A stretch of 64,000 bases of DNA. It comes from Collinsella aerofaciens. Its GTDB lineage: Bacteria > Actinomycetota > Coriobacteriia > Coriobacteriales > Coriobacteriaceae. The notes beneath the pieces are model-generated. The model was not told where the DNA came from, made no database searches, and saw nothing but the letters and a program-made list of their open reading frames with translations. Shown piece after piece: positions 36,608 through 44,953 of this stretch (position 1 is its first letter; each line of letters opens with the position of its first letter). The DNA is taken from assembly GCF_015546965.1 (NCBI RefSeq), contig NZ_JADMUF010000009.1, forward strand, positions 58,628 through 122,627, given 5' to 3'. The position numbers were made by a program, and so were the translations under genes.

Positions 36608-36650
36608 GATGCAAGTCAAAAACGCCGAGCGCATCGCACGCACTTGCATC
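36608..36650 (+). promoter_or_regulatory. Leader inverted repeat of thrS
   Basis: GATGCAAGT (36608-36616) pairs perfectly with ACTTGCATC (36642-36650) around 25 bases. It begins right after the -10 box, so it spans the start of the message or acts as an operator. A translational operator for threonyl-tRNA synthetase is one idea; no T-box motif is seen. Confidence 0.5.
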
Positions 36651-36677
36651 AGGCATCCGAGAGGAGAAAACATACCC

Positions 36678-38441
36678 ATGAAGGTACTCTACAATGACGG
36701 TTCGGTGGCCGAGCTCCCGCAGGACGAGGTCACGCACGTCATCCGCCACTCTGCTGCGCACATCATGGCGCAGGCCATCAAGCGCCTGTACCCCCAGGCC
36801 GACTTTGCCTACGGCCCCGCGACCGACAACGGCTTCTACTACGACGTCGACCTGCCCGAGGGCGTCAAGATCAGCGAGGACGACTTCCCCGCGATCGAGG
36901 CCGAGATGAAAAAGATCGTCAAGGAGAACCTCAAGTTCACCGTGTTCGAGAAGCCCCGCGCCGAGGCCATCGCCCTTATGGAGGAGCGCGGCGAGAAGTA
37001 CAAGGTCGAGCACATCGGCGACCTGGATGACGACGCCCGCATCACCTTCTACCAGCAGGGCGACTACATCGACATGTGCGTCGGCCCCCACATCTGCTAC
37101 ACCAAGGCGCTGAAGGCCTTTAAGCTCACCGGCGTCTCGGGCGCCTACTGGAAGGGCGACAAGGACAACAAGATGCTCACCCGCATCAACGGCGTCGCCT
37201 TTGCCACCAAGGAAGAGCTCGACGAGCACATGCACATGCTGGAGGAGGCCAAGAAGCGCGACCACCGCAAGATCGGCCGCGAGATGGACCTCTTTATGAT
37301 GCGCGACGAGGCCCCCGGCTTCCCGTTCTTCCTGCCCAACGGCATGATCCTTAAGAACACGCTGCTGGACTACTGGCGCGAGATCCACCACAAGGCCGGC
37401 TACGTGGAGATCTCCACGCCGCTCATCATGAACAAGCAGCTGTGGAAGACCTCGGGCCACTGGGACCACTACAAGGACAACATGTACTCCACCGTCATCG
37501 ACGACGAAGAGTACTGCATTAAGCCCATGAACTGCCCTGGCGGCGTGCTGGTGTACGCCTCCAAGCCGCACTCCTATCGCGAGCTGCCCATCCGCGCCGG
37601 CGAGATTGGCCTGGTGCATCGCCACGAGCTGCGTGGCGCCCTGCACGGCCTGTTTCGCGTGCGCTGCTTTAACCAGGATGACGCCCACCTGTTTGTGCGT
37701 CCCGACCAGCTGACCGACGAGATCGTGGGCGTGGTCAACCTCATCGACTCCGTGTACCAGAAGTTTGGCTTTAAGTACCACGTTGAGCTTTCCACCCGCC
37801 CCGAGGACTCCATGGGTTCCGACGAGGACTGGGCGCGCGCCGAGGAGGGCCTGCGCACCGCTCTGGAGAAGCTGGGCATGGACTACGAGGTCAACGAGGG
37901 CGACGGCGCCTTCTACGGCCCCAAGATCGACTTCCATCTGGAGGACTCGCTCGGCCGTACCTGGCAGTGCGGTACCGTGCAGCTCGACTTCCAGATGCCG
38001 CTCAACTTTGATCTGGAGTACGTGGACGCCGACGGCACCAAGAAGCGCCCCATCATGCTGCACCGCGTATGCTTTGGCTCCATCGAGCGCTTCATCGGTA
38101 TTCTGATTGAGCACTTTGCGGGCAAGTTCCCCACCTGGCTGGCTCCTGTGCAGGTCAAGGCGCTTCCCGTCTCTGAGAAGAGCCGCGACTACGCCCACGA
38201 GGTGTGCGCCAAGCTGGAGGAGGCCGGCATTCGCGTGGTCTGCGACGACCGCGACGAAAAGATCGGCTACAAGATCCGCGAGGCCCGCAGTATCGACCGC
38301 GTGCCCTACATGCTCATCCTGGGCGAGAAGGAGGTCGAGGCCGGCAACATTTCCGTCCGTGATCGCTCCAACGAGACCGTTCAGATGAGCGTCGACGAGT
38401 TTGTTGCCAAGGTGCTCGAGGAGATTAAGACTCGCGCCTAA
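36678..38441 (+). CDS. thrS: Threonine-tRNA ligase lacking the TGS domain
   Basis: This class II synthetase charges tRNA-Thr. At 587 residues it starts almost at the second (editing) domain, with RHSAAHIMAQAIKRLYP holding the HxxxH motif, so the N-terminal TGS domain (about 60 residues) present in E. coli ThrRS is missing. The catalytic core has PMNCPGG (zinc Cys), RELPIRAGEIGLVHRHE (motif 2), and GSIERFIGILIEH (motif 3). The anticodon-binding domain begins near PTWLAPVQVKALPV. Upstream sequence in the same frame does not resemble a TGS domain. ATG 36678 follows GAGGAG. Two terminators follow the gene. Confidence 0.95.
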   Translation: MKVLYNDGSVAELPQDEVTHVIRHSAAHIMAQAIKRLYPQADFAYGPATDNGFYYDVDLPEGVKISEDDFPAIEAEMKKIVKENLKFTVFEKPRAEAIALMEERGEKYKVEHIGDLDDDARITFYQQGDYIDMCVGPHICYTKALKAFKLTGVSGAYWKGDKDNKMLTRINGVAFATKEELDEHMHMLEEAKKRDHRKIGREMDLFMMRDEAPGFPFFLPNGMILKNTLLDYWREIHHKAGYVEISTPLIMNKQLWKTSGHWDHYKDNMYSTVIDDEEYCIKPMNCPGGVLVYASKPHSYRELPIRAGEIGLVHRHELRGALHGLFRVRCFNQDDAHLFVRPDQLTDEIVGVVNLIDSVYQKFGFKYHVELSTRPEDSMGSDEDWARAEEGLRTALEKLGMDYEVNEGDGAFYGPKIDFHLEDSLGRTWQCGTVQLDFQMPLNFDLEYVDADGTKKRPIMLHRVCFGSIERFIGILIEHFAGKFPTWLAPVQVKALPVSEKSRDYAHEVCAKLEEAGIRVVCDDRDEKIGYKIREARSIDRVPYMLILGEKEVEAGNISVRDRSNETVQMSVDEFVAKVLEEIKTRA

Positions 38442-38463
38442 GGCAAACTTCACAACAATTAAC

Positions 38464-38498
38464 AAAGGCGACCGTCCACAAAGGGCGGTCGCCTTTTT
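38464..38498 (+). terminator. thrS terminator
   Basis: AAAGGCGACCG (38464-38474) pairs perfectly with CGGTCGCCTTT (38486-38496), followed by TT. Confidence 0.92.
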
Positions 38499-38512
38499 CT
38501 TACCAAAATAAG

Positions 38513-38540
38513 AAAAGCCGCTGGTTGAGCGGCTTTTTTT
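38513..38540 (+). terminator. Second terminator after thrS
   Basis: AAAAGCCGC (38513-38521) and GCGGCTTTT (38529-38537) pair perfectly and a T run continues to 38540. Confidence 0.9.
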
Positions 38541-38546
38541 GTTGCA

Positions 38547-38680
38547 CAAAAAGGTACAGGTTTTTGTAGAGGGGTATGGAGATGTACCTACTGGCAGTAC
38601 ATTTTGCGTAATCTGGTCAAACGCTGATTAATTGCTCGTATAATGTCGTCTGTCGAAAGATACAAAAACCTGTACTTTTG
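38547..38680. repeat. Long inverted repeat enclosing the loaP promoter region
   Basis: GTACAGGTTTTTGTA (38554-38568) is complementary to TACAAAAACCTGTAC (38661-38675), and pairing extends outwards with a small bulge. The arms recall the GGGACAGG arms of family C. The 92-base interior contains a TATAAT box at 38639-38644. Confidence 0.75.
38639..38644 (+). promoter_or_regulatory. Probable -10 box for loaP
   Basis: A perfect TATAAT with a weak upstream GGTCAA-like -35 region. The message would start just before the right arm of the surrounding inverted repeat. Confidence 0.5.
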
Positions 38681-38767
38681 CGACTGCGCCTAGCTGCGAG
38701 CGAGAAGCCTGTTCTAAACGCCCCTGCATTTGCGTGCATCGCAAAGCCAAAAAGAGGGGGCGAGAAC

Positions 38768-39358
38768 ATGGAACAGACGGCACGGCGCCAAGAGCAGCTG
38801 CCGGGCGCATTTAACGGCGCCACCACCTACAGCCAGCACGGCCGCGTCCGCTGGTATCTGGTCCACACCCCCAATGGAAAAGAGCGCGAGACCTGCGAAA
38901 AGGTCCGCCGCATTATCCCGCACAACCTTATGCAGGATGCTTTTGTGATGCAAAAGGAGTTCTGGTTTAAGCGGGACGGCGCCTGGTCGCTCCAAACCAA
39001 ACCCATGTACAAGGAATATTTCTTCGTCGCCACGCACGATGCCGCCGCGCTCGATAGGGCTTTGGCCCAGTTGAGCTTTGGCTGCCGTATTGCCGGCAGC
39101 AGGGAGCGGGCGTACATGCCCATGCCGGACGATGCACAGGACTGGTACCGCAGCGTGCTCGACGACGACGGCGTGGTGCGCAACAGCGTCGCGCGCATAG
39201 AAGACGGCGTGTTGCACATAGAGCAGGGGCCCTTGGTGGGGCAAGAGGCCCGCGTAAAGAAGATCGACCGTCATAAACGCTGGTGCCTGGTAAACGTGGG
39301 CGAAGGCGACTCCGCTTTTAGGGAGCTGCTTGCGCTGGACGTTCCCATCAAGACGTAA
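38768..39358 (+). CDS. NusG-family specialised antiterminator (LoaP-like)
   Basis: The 196-residue protein has a NusG N-terminal domain starting at VRWYLVHTPNGKERETCEKVRRII (about residues 27-50) and a KOW-like C-terminal stretch (GPLVGQEARVKKIDRHKRWCLV). Specialised NusG paralogs of the LoaP class bind RNA polymerase at a leader hairpin and let it pass terminators in long biosynthetic operons. Its position as the first gene of an exopolysaccharide cluster fits that role. The housekeeping nusG is expected elsewhere. ATG 38768 follows AGAGGGGG. An N-terminal 25-residue extension precedes the domain. Confidence 0.82.
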   Translation: MEQTARRQEQLPGAFNGATTYSQHGRVRWYLVHTPNGKERETCEKVRRIIPHNLMQDAFVMQKEFWFKRDGAWSLQTKPMYKEYFFVATHDAAALDRALAQLSFGCRIAGSRERAYMPMPDDAQDWYRSVLDDDGVVRNSVARIEDGVLHIEQGPLVGQEARVKKIDRHKRWCLVNVGEGDSAFRELLALDVPIKT

Positions 39359-39404
39359 GGGAGACGTTGCACCGGCAATTTATTTGGTTTTTGAATCCGT
39401 GGAT

Positions 39405-39431
39405 GGGGGGGGGGTTCCTGGGGACAGGAAC
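39405..39431 (+). promoter_or_regulatory. G10 tract and hairpin between loaP and the first EPS gene
   Basis: Ten G (39405-39414) run into the hairpin GTTCCTG-GGGA-CAGGAAC (39414-39431), followed by a T-rich stretch GTTAGTTTTATT. The hairpin could be a terminator or a recognition site for the LoaP-like protein. The G run is a slippage-prone repeat. Confidence 0.55.
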
Positions 39432-39443
39432 GTTAGTTTTATT

Positions 39444-40244
39444 GTGGCTGCTAAAGAAGTAACAGAGAGCAATGCGCCCGTGGGGGCGACGCTCATTGCT
39501 CAGGCTATGGACCGGCGCGAGGGCGCGGCGGGTGCTGGTGCCGGTTCCGCTGCAAACACGGGTGCGGTGAGCCTCCCGGGCTCGCCCGAGTTCGCTGCTG
39601 AGTCCCGCGCGCTCGACTCGCGCTCCTTCGGGTATCGCTTCGTGAAGCGTGCCTTCGACATCGCCTTCAGCGCGTGCGTCTGTGCCGTGGCGTTCATCCC
39701 TGGCGTGGTGCTCTGCGCGTTCATCGCGGCTGACACCAAGGGCGCTCCCATCTATTCGCACGAGCGCGCGGGGCGCTTCGGCCGCCCCATCCACGTGCTC
39801 AAGTTCCGCTCCATGGTCGCCGACGCCAACGACGTGGAGAAGTATCTCACCCCCGAGCAGATCGAGGAGTGGCACCGCGAGCGCAAGGTCACGAACGACC
39901 CGCGCATCACCAAGTTGGGTCGCGTCCTGCGCAAGACCTCCCTCGACGAGATACCTCAGTTTATCAACGTGCTCGCGGGCCAGCTCTCCGTGATCGGGCC
40001 CCGGGCCATCACCTACGAAGAACTGGGGAACTTCACGCACGAGCAGCAGGTGCAGGTGCTTGCCGTCCCCCAGGGCATCACCGGCGCTTGGCAGTCAGGG
40101 CCTCGCAACCTCGCGACATTCGAGAACGGTCTGCGCCAGGAGTTCGAGCTCACTTATGCGCGAGGCGCGTGCCTCAAGTCCGACTGGCGGGTCTTCTTCA
40201 AGACCTTCTCGGTGATGTTCGGCAAGAACAAGACAGGGAGGTAG
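39444..40244 (+). CDS. Initiating undecaprenyl-phosphate sugar-phosphate transferase
   Basis: This polyprenol phosphate sugar-1-phosphate transferase (bacterial sugar transferase family) loads the first sugar of the repeat unit on the lipid carrier at the inner membrane. A disordered N-terminal stretch precedes YRFVKRAFDIAFSACVCAVAF (membrane helix), then the family blocks SHERAGRFGRPIHVLKFRSM, LRKTSLDEIPQFINVL and GQLSVIGPRAI. The start is uncertain: GTG 39444 gives 266 residues, but GTG 39480 or ATG 39508 are possible, and no strong ribosome binding site is seen. The helix-forming part is intact in all cases. Confidence 0.85.
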   Translation: MAAKEVTESNAPVGATLIAQAMDRREGAAGAGAGSAANTGAVSLPGSPEFAAESRALDSRSFGYRFVKRAFDIAFSACVCAVAFIPGVVLCAFIAADTKGAPIYSHERAGRFGRPIHVLKFRSMVADANDVEKYLTPEQIEEWHRERKVTNDPRITKLGRVLRKTSLDEIPQFINVLAGQLSVIGPRAITYEELGNFTHEQQVQVLAVPQGITGAWQSGPRNLATFENGLRQEFELTYARGACLKSDWRVFFKTFSVMFGKNKTGR

Positions 40245-40246
40245 GC

Positions 40247-41095
40247 ATGGATTCCCAGACTTTCCCTCCCTACAGCGTGCTTATGAGCCTTTACGCCAAG
40301 GAGCGCGCCGAGTACTTACGCGAGGCGCTGAATTCGATGCTCGCCCAGACGGTGCCCCCGGCGGAAGTCGTCATCGTGAAGGACGGCCCGCTGACTGACG
40401 AGCTCGAGGACGTCCTCTCCGAGTACGACGCGGCCAACCCCGGCCTGTTCAGTTTCGTCTCCTACCCCGAGAACAGAGGCCTCGGCTACGCGCTTGCCCG
40501 GGGCATTGAGGCGTGCTCAAACGAGATCGTAGCCCGCATGGACACCGATGACCACGCTCTGTCGGGGCGCATGGAGTGTCAGCTTGCCCTCATGGCCGAG
40601 CAAGGCCTCGACATGGTGGGTAGCAACGTAACGGAGTTCGTCGAGGCCTGGGACAGGCCCGTGGCGACGACGGACCTGCCCATAACCCACGACGAGATCG
40701 TCGCTTACTCCAAGCGCCGCAATCCCTTCCGGCACCCGCCTATGACCTTCCGGCGCTCGAAGGTGCTCGCCGCTGGGAGTTACAACGACGACTTCCACTA
40801 CTTCGAAGACTGGGACCTCTTCAACCGGATGCTCGCCTCGGGCTGCCGTGCGGCCAACGTGCGCGAGACCCTTGTGGCAATGCGCGTGAGTCCAGACTTC
40901 TACGCTCGCAGAGGAGGCCGCGCCTATCTGTCGCACGCGAGGCGCTTCAAGCGGGCGCAGCTGGCATGCGGGTACTTCAGCGCTGCCGACTACTTCATCT
41001 CGTTTGTTCCCCAGGCAGTTGTCTGCCTCATGCCCAACGCCCTTCGCGGGCTCGTGTACACAAGGATTCTCCGGAAAGGGGGAAATGCGGAGTGA
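40247..41095 (+). CDS. Family 2 glycosyltransferase
   Basis: The 282-residue GT-A fold enzyme opens YSVLMSLYAKERAEYLREALNSML, has the donor-binding region IVKDGPLT and the metal-binding MDTDDHAL (DxD), and ends with the basic YTRILRKG. It adds one sugar in exopolysaccharide synthesis; the sugar is unknown. The start at ATG 40247 has GGGAGG upstream, two bases after the preceding stop. Its TGA overlaps the GTG of the next, truncated, gene. Confidence 0.88.
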   Translation: MDSQTFPPYSVLMSLYAKERAEYLREALNSMLAQTVPPAEVVIVKDGPLTDELEDVLSEYDAANPGLFSFVSYPENRGLGYALARGIEACSNEIVARMDTDDHALSGRMECQLALMAEQGLDMVGSNVTEFVEAWDRPVATTDLPITHDEIVAYSKRRNPFRHPPMTFRRSKVLAAGSYNDDFHYFEDWDLFNRMLASGCRAANVRETLVAMRVSPDFYARRGGRAYLSHARRFKRAQLACGYFSAADYFISFVPQAVVCLMPNALRGLVYTRILRKGGNAE

Positions 41096-41418
41096 CCGCG
41101 ACCGCAGCAATCATTACCCTCTGCAACTCGCCGAATTATGGCTCTTGTCTGCAGAGCTATGCGACGTGGCGCGTTTTCGAGTCGCTGGGAGTCGCAGCCA
41201 CGGTGGTCGACTACTACCGGCACGACGCTATCTCGGAGAACGAGACCGAGCGCGCCCTCAATGGACAGCTTGCCAAGAAGATCCCTATCTTGGGGCTGCC
41301 GGGTGCCAAGTCGCTCGCTTGCGATTCCATCTCGTGCATGCTCGCGCGCCGTCGCGCCTTGCTTCGGGCACCGAGACTTGGTAATTCTCTCCTATCAACG
41401 GGACTGCATCATGACTAA
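41092..41418 (+). pseudogene. Polysaccharide pyruvyl transferase, N-terminal remnant
   Basis: Starting at GTG 41092, which overlaps the stop of the glycosyltransferase gene, the frame encodes AAIITLCNSPNYGSCLQSYA and VVDYYRHDAISENE, the N terminus of the pyruvyl/ketal transferase family (compare the full copy at 47288). After about 100 residues homology ends and a stop follows at 41418, against a usual length of 350-390. The remainder is gone and the next gene begins inside its end. The base composition changes at this point from GC-rich to more balanced, which fits a recombination junction near 41380-41400. Confidence 0.75.
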
Positions 41419-42532
41419 TATCCTTGTATACGCTGAGGCATGGGGTGTCGGTGGGATAGAAACATACCTTCTGGGGCTCTTTCGTGAGCTAGCCCCAAAG
41501 GGTTTCTCGTTCACGTTGATCACTACCTGGGATTGGAATTGCTCTTACGACGATGTGCTGGCCTCGCTCGGTGTTGAGCGTCGTGCGGTTTTCAATGGCT
41601 ACAAGCCCGGACAGGTGAGACGCCTCAAGGACGGGCTTAGTGCGTTCAAGAGACTTCTCGATGAAAACAGCTTCGATGCTGTGCATATCAATACGATGAA
41701 TGGAATGGGGTTCGCCTATGCCCAGGTTGCTGCGAGTCGTGGAGTGCCGGTGTGCATCGTGCACTCGCACAACTCTGATGTTGGCGCGGGCGGCAGGATA
41801 GTTAAAAGGTTCGTGCACTCAGTCGCTCGCTCAGTGCTATCGGGCGCTGAGACTTCGAGGCTCGCATGTTCCGAGGAAGCGGGGCGGTATCTCTTCGGGA
41901 GGAAGCCGTTTACGGTCGTGCGTAATGGCTTTGACACGGTTCGCTTCGCGTTCGATTCTGCCGTTCGTGGTGCTTGCCGCAGCGAGCTGGGGGTGCCCGC
42001 CGATGCACTGCTGTTGGGTAACCCTTCGCGTCTCGCGCCCGCCAAGAATCCCCTCTTCCAATTGGATGTGTTTTCCGAGGTGCTGAGGGCTGAGCCTTCT
42101 GCCTACTACCTCATGCAAGGGGACGGCGAGATGAGGGAACAGGTACGAGAACACGCAGATTCGCTTGGTGTGGCTGCGCACGTTATCTGGTTCGAGCCGA
42201 GAGCGGACGTGGCGCCACTCTACAACGCGATGGACGTGTTGCTGTTTCCTTCGCTGCACGAGGGGCAGCCTCTCGTCCCGGTCGAGGCACAGGCTTCGGG
42301 TCTTCCGGTCCTCATGTCTGTGAACGTATCTGACGAGACTGCCGTTACTGATTTGACTCGGTCCGAGGGGCTTGACCGTCCGGCTTCTCTTTGGGGAGAA
42401 GAGATCCTGGCTATGGCTCGGGAGCCACGCAATCGCGCTATCTATGCGGATCAGATTCGCAAGGCGGGCTACGACGTTGCAGATACTTCTGAAATCATGG
42501 CCAATATTTATCAAACACAAGGGGTGAGATAA
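41411..42532 (+). CDS. Family 4 glycosyltransferase
   Basis: The 373-residue GT-B enzyme begins ILVYAEAWGVGGIETYLLGLF with the glycine-rich acceptor-domain motif and has VVRNGFDTVRF, GNPSRLAPAKNPLFQLDVF and the EX7E-type donor site PSLHEGQPLVPVEAQASGLPV. It transfers a hexose or N-acetylhexosamine to the lipid-linked chain. The ATG at 41411 lies within the last codons of the truncated pyruvyltransferase and lacks a clear ribosome binding site, consistent with a recent junction. A two-base gap separates it from the next glycosyltransferase. Confidence 0.88.
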   Translation: MTNILVYAEAWGVGGIETYLLGLFRELAPKGFSFTLITTWDWNCSYDDVLASLGVERRAVFNGYKPGQVRRLKDGLSAFKRLLDENSFDAVHINTMNGMGFAYAQVAASRGVPVCIVHSHNSDVGAGGRIVKRFVHSVARSVLSGAETSRLACSEEAGRYLFGRKPFTVVRNGFDTVRFAFDSAVRGACRSELGVPADALLLGNPSRLAPAKNPLFQLDVFSEVLRAEPSAYYLMQGDGEMREQVREHADSLGVAAHVIWFEPRADVAPLYNAMDVLLFPSLHEGQPLVPVEAQASGLPVLMSVNVSDETAVTDLTRSEGLDRPASLWGEEILAMAREPRNRAIYADQIRKAGYDVADTSEIMANIYQTQGVR

Positions 42533-42533
42533 T

Positions 42534-43679
42534 ATGGCGGGTGAAACCCCCATCAAAGTGTTAAACATCGTCCCGTCGCTCGCTATGGATGCAGGCGTTA
42601 CTTCGTTTGTTCGGAACATGTTCTTGTTTCGTGACAGTTCGCGCGTCTCGTACGACTACCTGCATCATGACGTTGTTAATGGCGAGCTGCGACATCCGCT
42701 CAACTACGATGACGAATTCAAAGGGCGCGGTGCCAAGGTCTTTACGGTCACGCATGCGGGAACTGATCTCTCGGCCTTCATTAGAGAGGTCAAAGGGTTC
42801 TTTCAAGAGCATGGTTCTGAATACGACGTCGTGCACTGCCACATGCCCAACTCGGCATTCTGGACGCTTCGTTACGCGGCCGAAGCCGGGGTTGCCCATC
42901 GCGTGCTACACAGTCATCTCAACAGCAGCTCGGATAGGTTCAGCCATCGTGTGCGCAACGCGCCGCTCATCTGGTTCGGGCGGCGCTGGGCGACCGACGG
43001 GGTCGCGTGCTCCGAAGACGCCGGCCGCTACCTCTTCAGGGGGAAGGACTTCCTGGTGATGAGGAACGGCATCGATATCGACCGCTTCGCCTTCAACCCT
43101 GAGGTCCGGACGGCCTGCAGGGTGGAACTCGGAATAGGTCCCGAGGAGCCCGTGGTGGGATGCGTGGGCCGGATTTCCTTGCAGAAGAACTTCTCCTTCG
43201 CGGTCAGGGCTTTCGGTGAGTATGTGGCTGCTCACGGCCCTGCCAGGCTTGTAATCATCGGGGAGAGCAACAGCGCCGATGAACGCCGGGAACTCCAGGA
43301 GCTCGTCGACGAAATGGGTCTGGAAAACTCCGTGATGCTGCTTGGCTTGAGGAGCGACGCCTATCGTCTCTACTCGCTCTTCGATGTCTTCTTTATGCCG
43401 TCGCTTTATGAGGGCCTTCCCGTCTCGGCCGTGGAGGCACAGGCGGCGGGACTGCCGTGTGTTTACTCGACTGGTGTGCCCGCCGAGACGGACATCGCCG
43501 GGACTGGTTCGTTCACGGCGCTCGACGCGCCGCTGGCCAACTGGGCGAGGGCGCTCAATGTGGCGATCGAGGGCGGCAGGCACCTGGAGGCCCCTAACAA
43601 ACTAGAGGCTGCGGGCTACTCAGCCGAGGCAAACGCCGCGCGGCTTATGGAGTACTACGAAAGGCTGTTGAGCCGATGA
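42534..43679 (+). CDS. Family 4 glycosyltransferase
   Basis: The 381-residue GT-B enzyme has KVLNIVPSLAMDAGVTSFVRN at the N terminus, HCHMPNSAFW and VLHSHLNSSSDR in the acceptor domain, VMRNGIDIDRFAF, GCVGRISLQKNFSFAVRAF and the donor-site PSLYEGLPVSAVEAQAAGLPC. It is related to the preceding enzyme in the second half, so the pair may be an old duplication. Its stop overlaps the next start (ATGA). Codon use becomes GC-rich again in the second half of the gene. Confidence 0.88.
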   Translation: MAGETPIKVLNIVPSLAMDAGVTSFVRNMFLFRDSSRVSYDYLHHDVVNGELRHPLNYDDEFKGRGAKVFTVTHAGTDLSAFIREVKGFFQEHGSEYDVVHCHMPNSAFWTLRYAAEAGVAHRVLHSHLNSSSDRFSHRVRNAPLIWFGRRWATDGVACSEDAGRYLFRGKDFLVMRNGIDIDRFAFNPEVRTACRVELGIGPEEPVVGCVGRISLQKNFSFAVRAFGEYVAAHGPARLVIIGESNSADERRELQELVDEMGLENSVMLLGLRSDAYRLYSLFDVFFMPSLYEGLPVSAVEAQAAGLPCVYSTGVPAETDIAGTGSFTALDAPLANWARALNVAIEGGRHLEAPNKLEAAGYSAEANAARLMEYYERLLSR

Positions 43680-44335
43680 GCTACGTAAGCAGGATCTCAA
43701 GAAAGATTGGTGATATGGCGAATCCATTGCTCGCCAAGGGCAGAAGGAAGAAGCTCACCCGCACTGACTTCAGCATCTTCTCGAACAACTGTTGGGCCGG
43801 CTCGGTGTATCGGCGTTACGGACTTCCCTATAGCAGTCCAACCGCCGGCCTCTACTTCTTCGCGAGCGACTACGTGAAGTTCGCCTCGAGGCTCAGGCAC
43901 TACACTGCGACGCCGTTAGAGTTCATCGACGCACGAGACTCCCGTTATGCCGATCAGCTTCGCGAGAAGGGCGAGCTCGACAAGCCCGTCGCTCGTCTCG
44001 ATGATATCGAGGTCGTGTTCCTGCACTATCCCTCCCCGGAGGAAGCCGCAGAGAAGTGGGCCCGCCGCTGCGAGCGGATCAACTGGGGCGACGTCTTCAT
44101 CAAGTTCAGCCAGATGAACTGCTGCACAGAGGAGGATCTCAGGGCCTTCGATGCCATTCCCTTCGGCAACAAGGTCTGCTTCACGGCGTCGCCGAGGCCC
44201 GAGCTCGCGTGCGCCGTGCACTTCCCCGGCTATAGCGAGCGGGGGGGGGTCCTCAATGATACGGACTATTACTCGCGGTACATCGACTTGGAAGAATGGC
44301 TCTGCAGGCCCCCGGAGATCTACGGACTCGGTTAG
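43676..44335 (+). CDS. DUF1919 exopolysaccharide protein with an internal G9 tract
   Basis: The 219-residue protein fits DUF1919, found in polysaccharide clusters and presumed to be a transferase: FSIFSNNCWAGSVYRRYGLPYSSPTAGLYF near residues 28-57, then FLHYPSPEEAAEKWARRCERINW and IKFSQMNCCTEEDL. The start overlaps the preceding stop. Nine consecutive G at 44241-44249 lie at codons 189-191, just after the VHFPGYSER block; loss or gain of one G would change the last 28 residues, making this a possible phase-variable switch. The present frame is the complete one. Confidence 0.83.
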   Translation: MSYVSRISRKIGDMANPLLAKGRRKKLTRTDFSIFSNNCWAGSVYRRYGLPYSSPTAGLYFFASDYVKFASRLRHYTATPLEFIDARDSRYADQLREKGELDKPVARLDDIEVVFLHYPSPEEAAEKWARRCERINWGDVFIKFSQMNCCTEEDLRAFDAIPFGNKVCFTASPRPELACAVHFPGYSERGGVLNDTDYYSRYIDLEEWLCRPPEIYGLG

Positions 44336-44413
44336 CTGGCCCTATTCGCACGGGCTTTGCTGCCCTCTCTGCCTCGACCTCTATTCGATTGACTTTGAGC
44401 GGGGCGAGTTTCG

Positions 44414-44953
44414 ATGAGGGTAAAACGCATCGCCTGCTCGATTATCAGGAGGATTCTTTTGTTCAGGTACGGGAAGAGGCTCGAACTCGGCCGGCGTCCA
44501 TCCCCTAGGCTTCTCTGGGGCCTTCGATTGGGGAAAGGCTGCCATGTGAAGATTGGTGACGATGTTGTCATTAAGCCCGGTGCACGCATATGCGTTGTTG
44601 AGGGTGGTGCCCTTAGCATCGGGAACAATCTGTTCATGAATAGCGGATCCAGCATAACCGTGCTTGGAGAAACGGCTATCGGAGACCGTGTCCTGTTTGG
44701 CCCGAACGCCATGGTGTTCGACCATGACCATGATTATTCATCTGCAAAACCTGCCGTGACTTACAAACTCGGACATGTCCCTATCGGTGACGACGTCTGG
44801 CTTTGTGCAGGGTCGATCGTCACTCGCGACACCTCTGTTGGAGACCGATCGATTGTGGCTGCCAATGCGGTCGTATGCTCGAACTTGCCCCAGAACTCAG
44901 TTGCTGCGGGCGTTCCCGCAGTTGCCAAGAAGCAAATTTTGGAGTGGAGCTAG
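44414..44953 (+). CDS. Hexapeptide-repeat acyltransferase
   Basis: The 179-residue protein folds as a left-handed beta helix of the maltose/galactoside O-acetyltransferase kind: hexapeptide rungs from about residue 45 (VKIGDD, VVIKPGARI, LSIGNNLFM, ITVLGETAIGDRVLFGPN), the catalytic His in VFDHDHDYS, and GDDVWLCAGSIV, ASGVP-like VAAGVPAVAKK at the end. It probably acetylates a sugar of the exopolysaccharide using acetyl-CoA. It is separated from the upstream gene by 78 bases. Confidence 0.88.
   Translation: MRVKRIACSIIRRILLFRYGKRLELGRRPSPRLLWGLRLGKGCHVKIGDDVVIKPGARICVVEGGALSIGNNLFMNSGSSITVLGETAIGDRVLFGPNAMVFDHDHDYSSAKPAVTYKLGHVPIGDDVWLCAGSIVTRDTSVGDRSIVAANAVVCSNLPQNSVAAGVPAVAKKQILEWS

Noticed and set aside
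41138-41410. N-terminal extension of the glycosyltransferase at 41411
   Set aside because: The upstream part in that frame is Arg/Ser-rich shadow of the pyruvyltransferase remnant, and the GT4 fold begins at Met 41411.
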